From assembly GCA_947647615.1 (NCBI GenBank), contig CANSKS010000032.1:1-33351 (forward strand): a stretch of 33,351 nucleotides of DNA, read 5' to 3'. Position 1 is the stretch's first letter, and each line of letters starts with the position of its first letter. A program made the translations under genes and the position numbers. The DNA comes from an uncultured Neglectibacter sp. (GTDB lineage Bacteria > Bacillota > Clostridia > Oscillospirales > Acutalibacteraceae). This document shows, in pieces, positions 16,955-24,696 of this stretch. Under the pieces are notes generated by a model. It worked only from the letters and a program-made list of their open reading frames with translations, made no database searches and was not told where the DNA came from.

Positions 16955-18286
16955 TTATACCAAATGGCCGGTCAAGTCGCAGTCCATACAATCGTCTATT
17001 TGCACCTTGACAAAGGAGCCCAGTGTGGGCTTCGAGCCACCGGTGGTAAAAAACACCTTGCCGTCAATGTCGGGGGCGTCCATGGCGGAACGGCCGAACC
17101 AGCATTCGGCGTAACGGTCAAAGCCCTCTACCAGCACTTCTAAGGTGCTTCCCACAAAACGCCTGCCCAACGCCTCCATAATTTCCATTTGGTCTTCCAT
17201 AATAATCTCGGCCCGGTGTTCTTTGACTTCTTCCTCTATCTGTCCGGGAAGCTGGGCGGCGGGAGTATCCTCTTCCTGGGAATAGGCGAAGCAGCCCAAC
17301 CGGTCGAACCGGATCTCCTTTATGAACTCCGCCAGCTGGGTAAAATCTTCCTCGGTTTCCCCAGGGAAGCCGGTAATCAGGGTGGTCCGCAGAATAACGC
17401 CGGGCACCTTTTCCCGAATCTTTTGCAGCAAGGCGGTCAGGCTTTGCCGGTCTCCCCGGCGGTTCATGGCCTGTAATATTTTGCCGGAGGCATGCTGCAA
17501 AGGAAGATCTATGTATTTGACAATCTTTTTTTCCTGGGCCATCACCTCCAACAGCTCGTCGGTAATGGCGTCCGGGTAACAATAGAGCACTCGCAGCCAG
17601 GAAAGGCCCTCCAGGGCGCAAAGGCGTTTCATGAGCTTTGCCAGGGAATATTCCCCGTACAGGTCCAATCCATAGCGGGTGGTATCCTGAGCGATCAGAA
17701 TCAGTTCTTTTGCGCCGTTTTCCACTAGCTTTCTGGCCTCTTCTTCAATACTTTCCATCGTGCGGCTGCGGTACCCGCCCCGGATTAAGGGGATGGCGCA
17801 GTAAGAACAGCAGTTGTCGCAGCCCTCGGCGATTTTCAAGTAGGCGAAATAGCTAGGGGTGGTGAGTTCCCGCTCCCCACACAGGGGAAGTCTGTCTTTT
17901 TCGGGAAAGGCTTCCACAAAATTTCCCGCCAGCATGCTGCGGAGATGCTCCGCAATTTGTCCATTGGCCCCAATGCCCAGAACAGCGTCCACTTCCGGAA
18001 GCTCCCTGTGAATTTCCTCCCGGTACCGTTCCGCCAGGCAGCCGGTGACCACCAGTTTTTGGATTCTCCCTTCTTTTTTCAGTTGGGCTAGCTCCAAAAT
18101 CTCCTCGATGGCTTCCTTTTTGGCGCTCTCGATGAACCCGCAGGTATTTACCAGGGCGACATCTGCCAGAGCTGCATCGTCCACCGTTTCAAAGCCTGCC
18201 TTTTTCAAGGCGGCCATTAGGAGTTCCCCATCTACTTGGTTTTTTGGACAGCCCAAACTGACCATTCCCACTTTTACCATAGTCAT
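16955..18286 (-). CDS. rimO: Ribosomal protein uS12 methylthiotransferase RimO
   Basis: RimO adds a methylthio group to the conserved aspartate of ribosomal protein uS12 using radical SAM chemistry. The protein has an N-terminal UPF0004 domain with cluster cysteines Cys13 (SLGCPKN), Cys49 (NTCGF) and Cys83 (TGCLAE). The radical SAM CxxxCxxC motif is Cys156, Cys160 and Cys163 (EGCDNCCSYCAIP), and a C-terminal TRAM domain follows. The IPLIRGGYRSR segment after the cluster fits RimO better than MiaB. I use ATG 18286 (443 residues) because AGAGGA sits 8 bases upstream; GTG 18292 is only 2 bases from that site, and ATG 18280 is another option. Confidence 0.95.
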   Translation of the reverse strand: MTMVKVGMVSLGCPKNQVDGELLMAALKKAGFETVDDAALADVALVNTCGFIESAKKEAIEEILELAQLKKEGRIQKLVVTGCLAERYREEIHRELPEVDAVLGIGANGQIAEHLRSMLAGNFVEAFPEKDRLPLCGERELTTPSYFAYLKIAEGCDNCCSYCAIPLIRGGYRSRTMESIEEEARKLVENGAKELILIAQDTTRYGLDLYGEYSLAKLMKRLCALEGLSWLRVLYCYPDAITDELLEVMAQEKKIVKYIDLPLQHASGKILQAMNRRGDRQSLTALLQKIREKVPGVILRTTLITGFPGETEEDFTQLAEFIKEIRFDRLGCFAYSQEEDTPAAQLPGQIEEEVKEHRAEIIMEDQMEIMEALGRRFVGSTLEVLVEGFDRYAECWFGRSAMDAPDIDGKVFFTTGGSKPTLGSFVKVQIDDCMDCDLTGHLV

Positions 18287-18310
18287 CTTCACAATCCTCT
18301 CTCGGAAAAC

Positions 18311-18739
18311 TCAATTGGTTTCCCGTTCTCGTTCCAGAATTTCCGTTGCGGCTTTTACCGCCAGCTTCACATAGTCCCCCAAGGGAAGCTCCGTGACGCC
18401 CACCACTGTGACCGAGCATTTGTTTACCGGAATCAAAAGCTTTTTCGCCCTGCTTTCGGAAACGGCCGCCGCCATTTTAGGAGTGATCTCCCCCAATAGG
18501 GCGTTGGCAGTAATAATGCCCATGGGGCCGGCAATTAAGTCGGCGTCGGCGCAATTTACTACAACAGGATTTTCCCCAGTGGCCCCGGCGTCGGCTCCGG
18601 CCTTTAGCATGGCGGTAGTGGCAATGGAATTGGTGCCAATGGCCACGATGCGGCAGGGCAAACCGGCAGCCTTGAGCTGGGAAGCCAACGCCGCTCCCAT
18701 GCGCCCGCCCTGGCCGTCAATCAGAACAAGCTTTTTCAT
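18311..18739 (-). CDS. DUF3842 family protein
   Basis: This 142-residue protein matches the DUF3842 family as I remember it: an N-terminal glycine-rich LIDGQGGRMG segment (4-13), a central AIGTNSIATTAMLKAGAD, a GPMGIITANALLGEITPKMA block, and a C-terminal PVNKCSVTVVGV. The first motif looks like a Rossmann-type nucleotide-binding loop, but no activity is known to me. ATG 18739 has AGAGGA eight bases upstream; an in-frame ATG at 18748 overlaps that site. It lies between the BrkB-like gene and rimO in one operon. The rimO start has an almost identical site and spacing. Confidence 0.88.
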   Translation of the reverse strand: MKKLVLIDGQGGRMGAALASQLKAAGLPCRIVAIGTNSIATTAMLKAGADAGATGENPVVVNCADADLIAGPMGIITANALLGEITPKMAAAVSESRAKKLLIPVNKCSVTVVGVTELPLGDYVKLAVKAATEILERERETN

Positions 18740-18797
18740 ATTCCACATCCTCTTGTAAAGAGGGCATCTCAGCGAGCCCCCTGTATTTTCTGAGCTG

Positions 18798-19730
18798 TTA
18801 TTTCAGGGAAGAAGTTTTCACCTGCCGGGTGCTGCCTTTCTTCTTCTGCCTCTTTATCTCGGAAGGCGGAGCTACATCCCGAGCCTTTTCTTCCCAGTGG
18901 AAAAGGGAGCGCAGGTCTTCTCCGATGCCGCTGGTTTCCAGCCACATGCTCACTTCGGCTCCTAAAAAGAGGATATACATACAGAAAAAAAGCCAAAACA
19001 TCAAGGTGACCAGGGTGGCTAAGCCTCCGTAAATGGAAAAATCAGAAAAGTTTTCCACAAACAGGGAAAAGAAAAAGGAGAACAGCACCCAGCCGGCAGA
19101 GCTAAAAGCGGCGCCGGCCAAATTGTGCAGGAACCTGACCTTACGGCGAGGAACGGTACAGTACATGAGGGTAAAAAAGATCCAAAGGAGCAGGAAGCCC
19201 AGCAGGGATTTAAAATTCATTAGCACTGTAGCCAGGAAAGTGGGACTTTTGGTCAACAGGTAATTATAGATAGTGGAACCGAACACCAGTACAATGGCGG
19301 TAAGCAAGAGAACCAAGGCAAAGGCCACCACATAAATCACGGCCACAATGCGCAGGCGAAGCCAGCTTTTGGTTTCCTTCACTCCAAAAATCTGGTCCAA
19401 TCCCTTGATAATCGCCACCATGCCCATAGAGGAAGACCAAATAGCGGCGATTACGGCCACCGGCAACACGCCACTGGATTCCAGCGGGCTGGGCAGCAGG
19501 CTTTCCAGGTAGGCCGCCACACTTTCCGGAAAAATAGTTAGGGCCCATTCTATTAGCAGGGTTCCGGAAAAGTGGATCTGCTGCATTAGCGTCAGCAAAA
19601 AAGCCACAAAGGGCAAAAAGGAAATAATGAGGAAAAAGGCGCCGTGAGCGGCGGAAGAATCCAACCGGTCCCGGCCAATGCGGTGCAAATACCATTTGAA
19701 GTGCTTCTTTAGCAGCTTCCCCAGGGTCAC
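18798..19730 (-). CDS. YihY/BrkB family inner-membrane protein
   Basis: This 310-residue membrane protein has six predicted helices at about 31-50, 88-108, 129-151, 174-192, 205-225 and 236-260, and a basic cytoplasmic tail rich in Lys and Arg. Motifs that identify the family include the AAHGAFFLIISFLPF helix and the LFLGAEVSMW end of the last helix. It was once called ribonuclease BN, an assignment since withdrawn, and its function remains unclear. The start is GTG 19730 because GGGGGAGGAG lies just upstream; an in-frame ATG at 19778 overlaps the probable -10 box. It is the first gene of the BrkB-DUF3842-rimO-pgsA operon. Confidence 0.92.
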   Translation of the reverse strand: MTLGKLLKKHFKWYLHRIGRDRLDSSAAHGAFFLIISFLPFVAFLLTLMQQIHFSGTLLIEWALTIFPESVAAYLESLLPSPLESSGVLPVAVIAAIWSSSMGMVAIIKGLDQIFGVKETKSWLRLRIVAVIYVVAFALVLLLTAIVLVFGSTIYNYLLTKSPTFLATVLMNFKSLLGFLLLWIFFTLMYCTVPRRKVRFLHNLAGAAFSSAGWVLFSFFFSLFVENFSDFSIYGGLATLVTLMFWLFFCMYILFLGAEVSMWLETSGIGEDLRSLFHWEEKARDVAPPSEIKRQKKKGSTRQVKTSSLK

Positions 19731-19763
19731 AAGCTCTCCTCCCCCTCGCAGCAATTTTGAGAT

Positions 19764-19792
19764 ATTATAGTATATCACAAAACCGCTGCTTT
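19764..19792 (-). promoter_or_regulatory. Promoter of the BrkB-DUF3842-rimO-pgsA operon
   Basis: On the minus strand two overlapping -10 boxes are seen: TATAAT (19764-19769) and an extended TGATATACT (19769-19777). No good -35 box is at the right distance, which fits an extended -10 promoter. Its position rules out ATG 19778 as the gene start. Confidence 0.5.
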
Positions 19793-19907
19793 TACTAGGG
19801 AAATTTCACAATACTCGGCTTGTTGAGAATGAGATATCGGCTTCTTACAAAAATTTAGTTGGAGCAAGGGCTGGGAAGAACCAGAAGACAAGAAAGCGGC
19901 CGGCAAT

Positions 19908-19941
19908 AAAAAACGCCTGGCGGTGACTGCTCCGCCAGGCG
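19908..19941 (-). terminator. Rho-independent terminator of the MBOAT-DHHW operon
   Basis: A perfect 10-bp stem, CGCCTGGCGG (19914-19923) with CCGCCAGGCG (19932-19941), is followed on the minus strand by six T residues. It lies about 28 bases after the DHHW stop codon. Confidence 0.92.
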
Positions 19942-19968
19942 CGACAATTTTTTGTATGAGGACAAAGG

Positions 19969-21216
19969 TCAAAGCTTTTCGGAAAGAGTATCCACCAGAT
20001 CCTCGTTCCTGGTCATGGAAATGTTGTTGAGGAATAGCACGTCCTGCACCTGTTTCTCTTGGGCAAGGCTGGCGATATTTCCTTCGTAATAGCGGTAATC
20101 TACCACATAGACATACTGGTAATGGTTTACCAGGAAGGGCACAAAGGCGTTGCCAAAGGATTCTTTCACCACCAGGCAGGCGGAATTGTCGGTTAGGTCC
20201 TGGTTTACGATCTCCTCATAGGGTTGGTCGCCGGCAATGTAGACCAAGTACTTCATTTCGGTGCCATAGGTGTCGCCGTCGGCGATCAAGGGCCAATTTT
20301 CCAAAACTTCACCATCATCCTGGGTGACGGTGACATTCACATTGGCCTTGGGAATGTAGGCGGTCAGCTGGTCCGGTTCATCTCCCAGGGCGGAGTTCTG
20401 AGCATAAAAGCTGCCCAGGTAATCGCCGTAATCCTTTTCGTCAAAGCCGGTGAGGGGAACAGCGTCAATGCCCTTTTGTTTGCAGAACTCCACATAGGCG
20501 TAGTAGGCGCCCAACTGCGTCCAGTGGTGGTCGGTGCGGAAATAGAGGTATTCATTGTTGTGCAGTTTCAAGGCATCGAAAATAGGTACTGTTTTCACAG
20601 CAGGATTTATGGCGCCGATGGAACCGTAAATATAATCGATGGCCTTTTTCTGGTCCGAGGTATTGATGTCTTCCAAAAATTTTTCCGGAAGCACAATGTC
20701 CATGCTGGTAGGAATCACCATATCGTAAACCGTGGCGCTGCCAGAAAGGGTTTCCCCAGCGCCCGTAATGGCGGTGATATAGGTTTTGGCCACATCCTCG
20801 TCGAAATTATAATATTCATAGCCGCTGTTCCCGACCCGCAGAATAGAGCCCAGCTGTTCGGTGGCAAGACCATCTACATTTTTCTCAGGAGGCGGTGTGG
20901 CAGAGGCGGAGGCAGCTTCAGAAGAAGAGGGGGAAGAGGAAAGGGGCGGCTCGGGAGTGCCTTCCGAAGGACTTCCCATAGAATTGGAAACGCTGCTTTG
21001 GGAAGTGGAACTTGACCCATCCTTTTGCACTTCCTCTTTTTTGCCAAAGGTATTCACTAAGACGACCACAAAAACCACGACCACGACCAAAAGGAGAGCG
21101 AGAAACAGAATGGGAGGCGGCCCGCTTTTCCGCCTCCGGTTATTCCGCCGGCGGGGCGGAGTATGAACGGGACGGCGAGCGGGGGCCGCCCTGCGGGCAA
21201 CATATTCTTGTTCCAT
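19969..21216 (-). CDS. DHHW-motif protein, C-terminal SGNH-like half with its own membrane anchor
   Basis: This 415-residue envelope protein has a basic cytoplasmic N-terminus (1-31) and one transmembrane helix (about 35-55). A Ser/Pro/Thr-rich linker (about 66-112) probably spans the wall side, and an outward-facing catalytic-type domain follows. The domain holds the family motif DHHW at 229-232 (YFRTDHHWTQLG) and a later KESFGNAFVPFL segment with a likely active-site serine. DHHW/AlgX-like proteins work with MBOAT acyltransferases to O-acetylate surface polysaccharides. ATG 21216 follows AGGAAATGAGG. The usual N-terminal region of DHHW proteins is not here but in the preceding gene (21264-21635). 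Confidence 0.85.
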   Translation of the reverse strand: MEQEYVARRAAPARRPVHTPPRRRNNRRRKSGPPPILFLALLLVVVVVFVVVLVNTFGKKEEVQKDGSSSTSQSSVSNSMGSPSEGTPEPPLSSSPSSSEAASASATPPPEKNVDGLATEQLGSILRVGNSGYEYYNFDEDVAKTYITAITGAGETLSGSATVYDMVIPTSMDIVLPEKFLEDINTSDQKKAIDYIYGSIGAINPAVKTVPIFDALKLHNNEYLYFRTDHHWTQLGAYYAYVEFCKQKGIDAVPLTGFDEKDYGDYLGSFYAQNSALGDEPDQLTAYIPKANVNVTVTQDDGEVLENWPLIADGDTYGTEMKYLVYIAGDQPYEEIVNQDLTDNSACLVVKESFGNAFVPFLVNHYQYVYVVDYRYYEGNIASLAQEKQVQDVLFLNNISMTRNEDLVDTLSEKL

Positions 21217-21263
21217 AAAATAACCTCATTTCCTTAAGCGTTGATATGAGCAGGAGAAGAAAC

Positions 21264-21635
21264 CTAATCTCCGGTAAAGAATTCATCGGGAATGTCGTTA
21301 GCGGGACCCACCGGGCCCTGGACTTCCGTCCCTTTGTAGCCATAACCTTTGCGAATAAAATCGTTTATCATAAAGAAAACGTCCCGAAAAGGGAAAGTGT
21401 CGGAAAACCAATCGTCTATTTTTCGAAAATAAGCACCGGAAAACAATTCGGAATCTGTGGAAAGCAGTTGGGAAAGGGAGGCCTCCGGGAATTCGGCCAG
21501 CTCCCGTTTTTCCAACAGAGACACGGTTGGGCGCAGGGGCAGCAAGAGGGAGAGCACCATAAAAACAGCCAGAGCACCGAAAAAGAAAATACTTTTGACC
21601 CGGGCGCCCCGTTTGAATTCTTTTGCATGCTTCAT
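21264..21635 (-). CDS. Small membrane-anchored protein resembling the N-terminal part of DHHW proteins
   Basis: The 123-residue protein has a short basic N-terminus, one transmembrane helix (about 15-32), then an extracytoplasmic segment. The features TVSLLEKRELAEFPE (about 37-51), SGAYFRKIDDWFSDTFPFRD and a short tail match what I know of the region just after the membrane anchor in full-length DHHW proteins. ATG 21635 has AAAGGAGG nine bases upstream. The protein ends at a proper stop, and the next gene starts 47 bases later with its own ribosome binding site, so this is not a simple frameshift. It lies 60 bases after the MBOAT gene. Likely partner of the DHHW protein; function inferred from context. 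Confidence 0.82.
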   Translation of the reverse strand: MKHAKEFKRGARVKSIFFFGALAVFMVLSLLLPLRPTVSLLEKRELAEFPEASLSQLLSTDSELFSGAYFRKIDDWFSDTFPFRDVFFMINDFIRKGYGYKGTEVQGPVGPANDIPDEFFTGD

Positions 21636-21695
21636 TGAACAAAACCTCCTTTTTCTAAACTTCGGAACGTGCCATGGCAAAAAGCAGCCCGCCAT

Positions 21696-23144
21696 TTAAA
21701 ATTGCAGGTAAAGGAAGGGGTTATAGGCGTCTCCCACCAAAAAGCTTGCCGAAAGCGCCAATGCCGCCACCGGCAGGAGCCATTCCAACAGTGTCCCCAG
21801 AACCACAGCGCCTCCTTGGGTGGAGGAACAAATGCGGTGGTACAAAAGCCGGGGCAGCGGGGTGCAGGCAATTACTGCCACCAACAGGAAGAAGCAATAG
21901 TTTAACACCATGTTGGTGCTTTCAAAAGAGGTAAAAGCATTTCCGTTCAGGCAGAAGAAGCCCTTTACCACCAGAAAAGCCTGGGAGAAATCTTCAAAAT
22001 AAAACAAGATCCAGCCGAAGAATACCACAAGGAGGGTATAGAGATGAGCCAATACACAGGGAAGCCTTTGAAGGCCCGGGAGAAGGAACTTTTCTATGAC
22101 CAGGAAAAGGAAATAGTACAGGCCCCAAAGGATGAAGTTCCACCCGGCTCCGTGCCACATACCGGTAAGCAGCCACACCAGAAATAAATTGAAAATGGTG
22201 CGCGCTGTTCCCTTCCGGTTGCCTCCCAAGGGAATGTAAAGGTAATCCCGGAAAAAGCTGGAAAGAGAGATGTGCCACCGGCGCCAAAAATCGGTGACAG
22301 ACCGGGAAAGGTAAGGGTAGAAAAAGTTTTCTTTATAATGGAAGCCTACCATTAGGCCCATGCCAATGGCCATATCGGAATAAGCGGAAAAATCCAGATA
22401 AATTTGAAGCATGTAGGCAATGGCTCCCAGCCAAAGGAGCAGAGCCGGGGTTTTTTCCAGAGCTGCCAGGTTTTCGGCCTGGTGAATGGTGAGACCATCT
22501 AGAATGGTAAGGCTCGCGAGCTTTCCGCAGACATTTGCCAAGAGCACTTTTTTAGCAAGCCCCGAAGCGAAACGGTTAATTCCATTCCGCAAATCCTCTT
22601 CTGCAAGCTTGCGAGAAAGGATTTCTTCCGACACATCTTGGTAACGGACAATAGGCCCCGCGATACACTGGTGAAACAGAGATACATATAAAAACAACCG
22701 GCGGAAATATTTCTGGGCAGGTACCTGCTGCCGGTATACATCCACCAGATAAGAAAGCAGCTGAAAGGTGTAAAAGGAAATGCCAATAGGCAGAGCGATC
22801 TGGGGAACAGATTCCGGAAAGCCTGTCCACTGCTGCAGGTTGGCGCAGAGAAAGGAACCATACTTAAAAAAGGAAAGCAGCCCTAGGTTTACCACGCAGC
22901 CTAAAACGAGAAAGCCTTTGCTCTTTTTGGTACCACGGTACCGGTAAATGAGCTGAGAGATCAGCCAGTCGGCAAAAGTCATACCCAACAGCAGCAGCAC
23001 ATAAAAGGGCTCGCCCCAGGCGTAAAACACCAGGGAAAAGAGAATAAGCACCGTATTTTTGGCCTCTATACTTCGCGCTAAGGAATAGAGGAGCATCTGC
23101 AGCGGAAAGAAAACGCAAAGAAAAACAAGCGATGAAAATACCAA
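21696..23144 (-). CDS. MBOAT family O-acyltransferase (AlgI/DltB-like)
   Basis: This 482-residue polytopic membrane protein has 10 or more hydrophobic segments. The MBOAT core is clear: ALPIGISFYTFQLLSYLVDVYR (117-138), the LDFSAYSDMAIG segment (250-261), DFWRRWHISLSSFFRDYLY with His291, and LLTGMWHGAGWNF with catalytic His331. Such proteins move acyl groups, usually acetyl, across the membrane onto surface polysaccharides. The start is TTG 23144, inferred because the typical N-terminus VFSSLVFLCVFFPL begins there and a G-rich site precedes it; a nearby ATG at 23149 is in another frame. It heads the operon with the two DHHW-type genes. Confidence 0.92.
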   Translation of the reverse strand: MVFSSLVFLCVFFPLQMLLYSLARSIEAKNTVLILFSLVFYAWGEPFYVLLLLGMTFADWLISQLIYRYRGTKKSKGFLVLGCVVNLGLLSFFKYGSFLCANLQQWTGFPESVPQIALPIGISFYTFQLLSYLVDVYRQQVPAQKYFRRLFLYVSLFHQCIAGPIVRYQDVSEEILSRKLAEEDLRNGINRFASGLAKKVLLANVCGKLASLTILDGLTIHQAENLAALEKTPALLLWLGAIAYMLQIYLDFSAYSDMAIGMGLMVGFHYKENFFYPYLSRSVTDFWRRWHISLSSFFRDYLYIPLGGNRKGTARTIFNLFLVWLLTGMWHGAGWNFILWGLYYFLFLVIEKFLLPGLQRLPCVLAHLYTLLVVFFGWILFYFEDFSQAFLVVKGFFCLNGNAFTSFESTNMVLNYCFFLLVAVIACTPLPRLLYHRICSSTQGGAVVLGTLLEWLLPVAALALSASFLVGDAYNPFLYLQF

Positions 23145-23192
23145 GCCATCCCCCCCCTTTTTTATGGTTTTTGGAGAACCTCTACACAGTAG

Positions 23193-23291
23193 AAAAAGCC
23201 TCCGAACCTCTTTGTGAGTTCAGAGCCTTTCGGAAGAGTTCTTATTGCTGCTGTTAATCGCAGAAAGCGCAAAAGGGGATTTCCCTTTGCG
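23193..23291 (-). promoter_or_regulatory. Structured leader of the MBOAT operon with terminator-like hairpin
   Basis: The region 23145-23572 has no gene I can support. On the minus strand the MBOAT leader of about 160 bases holds two hairpins. The first (23268-23291) pairs CGCAAA..GGG with CCC..TTTGCG, with one bulged base. The second (23195-23230) is a 13-position stem with one G-G mismatch and one G-T pair; its 3' arm ends in a TTTTTCT run like a weak terminator. A GAACTC repeated upstream could compete for its 3' arm. Attenuation is inferred, not shown. Confidence 0.4.
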
Positions 23292-23309
23292 AAGCTCTTT
23301 TCACTTTTA

Positions 23310-23338
23310 AGTTTACGGCATAACCCCCGGTAAGTCAA
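23310..23338 (-). promoter_or_regulatory. Promoter of the MBOAT-DHHW operon
   Basis: On the minus strand TTGACT (complement of 23333-23338) and TAAACT (complement of 23310-23315) are separated by 17 bases. The start would be near 23303, giving a leader of about 160 bases. Confidence 0.65.
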
Positions 23339-23428
23339 GCTGTTTTTGGAAAATACAGCGGGAAAATTACCGAATTGTGCGGGAAAAGCGTTAATAAAAG
23401 GCCCCGCAGGATCAGGCCGCGATTTTTC

Positions 23429-23457
23429 TTGTATTTTTGGCGAAAACCGGGTATAAT
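23429..23457 (+). promoter_or_regulatory. Promoter of the UroD-like gene
   Basis: TTGTAT (23429-23434) and a perfect TATAAT (23452-23457) are 17 bases apart. The leader would be about 110 bases, and no clear structure was seen in it. It diverges from the MBOAT promoter about 90 bases away. Confidence 0.6.
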
Positions 23458-23572
23458 GGCGTAAAATTCTATAGAAATCTACTCTACAAAATATTTTGTA
23501 AAAAGGATTATTTTTGGAAGCGCGAGAGGCCAAAATGACCTGGGCGTAACCCTGAGATAGGAGGGATGGCAG

Positions 23573-24580
23573 CTGACAACAAGAGAGCGCATGCAGGCGG
23601 CTCTTTGGGGGAAACCGGCCGACCGCCTGCCCGCCATAGAGTGGGCGGACTGGTGGCAGGAGACCCGCCGGCAATGGGAGAGCCAGGGAGTTCCCGGTGA
23701 GCTGGGGCGCAACGAGATGTTCGACCTGTGGGGGCTGGACCACCATGATCAGCTTTGGCTGCGCCACTGGGGAGAGGGGTTTCCCGCTCCCGCATATCAT
23801 GGGAGCGGCGTTATGAAAGACGAGGCGGATTACGAACGGTTAAAGCCTCTGATGTACCGCCCGGAGGCGATAGACCGGGCTTTGAAATGGGTCCGGGAAA
23901 TCCAGCCCGCCTACCGGCGGGGGGAAACCACCTTTTGGCTTACGTTAGAGGGCTTTTTTTGGTACCCCCGTACCTTGTTAGGAATAGAACGGCACTTGTA
24001 TGCTTTTTATGACCAGCCGGCGCTGCTACATAAAATCAATCGAGACCACGCGGGGTATTGCATGGCATTTTTGGAAGCCCTGTACGCGATAGAGACGCCG
24101 GAGTTTATGACCTTTGCCGAGGACATGTCCTATAACCATGGCCCCATGCTCTCGAAGGATTGCTACAAGGCCTTTGTGAAGCCCTACTACCAACAGCTGA
24201 TCCCTTACATCAAATCCAAGGGCACCAAGGTGCTCATCGATACAGACGGGGATGTGGAGCCGCTGATCCCTTGGTTTTTAGAGGCCGGCATTGACGGTGT
24301 GCTGCCTTTGGAACGCCAGGCCGGCGTAGATGTGAACCGCATTCGGCAGGCTTATCCGGAATGGATTATGCTGGGTGGATACGATAAAACCATTATGCAC
24401 TTGGGGGAAGAAGCCATGAAAAAAGAATTTGAAAGGCTTTTGCCCGCCATGTGTGCGGGCAGGTACATCCCCACAGTAGACCATCAAACACCCCCGGATG
24501 TATCGGCAGAAAATTATGGGATCTATGTACGGCTTTTAAAGGAGTACGGCCAAAGGGCTGCCAGTGCCTTTGGAAAGTAA
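23573..24580 (+). CDS. Uroporphyrinogen decarboxylase (UroD) family protein, probable CTG start
   Basis: The protein belongs to the UroD/methyltransferase superfamily, a TIM barrel that includes heme-pathway decarboxylases and corrinoid methyltransferases. Conserved stretches include RERMQAALWGKPADRLP at the N-terminus, MTFAEDMSYNHGPMLS, LIDTDGDVEPLIPWFLEAG and MLGGYDKTIM. No corrinoid protein or heme gene is near, so it is probably one of the uncharacterised clade members. The start is unusual. GGAGGGA (23560-23566) sits six bases before CTG 23573, from which the protein reads (M)TTRERMQAAL, matching the usual MTxRERxxAAL start. The first in-frame ATG (23591) is 24 bases from that site and would cut this motif. 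A TAG at 23558-23560 closes the frame upstream. Confidence 0.85.
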   Translation: MTTRERMQAALWGKPADRLPAIEWADWWQETRRQWESQGVPGELGRNEMFDLWGLDHHDQLWLRHWGEGFPAPAYHGSGVMKDEADYERLKPLMYRPEAIDRALKWVREIQPAYRRGETTFWLTLEGFFWYPRTLLGIERHLYAFYDQPALLHKINRDHAGYCMAFLEALYAIETPEFMTFAEDMSYNHGPMLSKDCYKAFVKPYYQQLIPYIKSKGTKVLIDTDGDVEPLIPWFLEAGIDGVLPLERQAGVDVNRIRQAYPEWIMLGGYDKTIMHLGEEAMKKEFERLLPAMCAGRYIPTVDHQTPPDVSAENYGIYVRLLKEYGQRAASAFGK

Positions 24581-24651
24581 AAGGAGGCAGATAAGGGAGA
24601 AACTGCAGGGTGAGGACTAACTATGCCCCCGGTGTGCCAAAACAGAAAAAT

Positions 24652-24690
24652 AAGGCCCAAACAGAGGGAATCCCGCTGGTTGGGCCTTTG
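24652..24690. terminator. Bidirectional terminator between the UroD-like gene and the ABC operon
   Basis: AAGGCCCAA (24652-24660) pairs perfectly with TTGGGCCTT (24680-24688), and an inner GGGA/TCCC pairing is possible. T-rich sequence follows on the plus strand, and A-rich sequence lies before it (24641-24650), serving as the T run for the minus strand. It lies between two convergent genes. Confidence 0.8.
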
Positions 24691-24696
24691 GTTTTA

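Noticed and set aside
20224..21015. Plus-strand open frame of 263 codons
   Set aside because: It is antisense to the DHHW gene and has no start context.
23162..23800. Minus-strand open frame of 212 codons upstream of the MBOAT gene
   Set aside because: It runs over two divergent promoters and the UroD-like gene start, and its sequence resembles no protein family.
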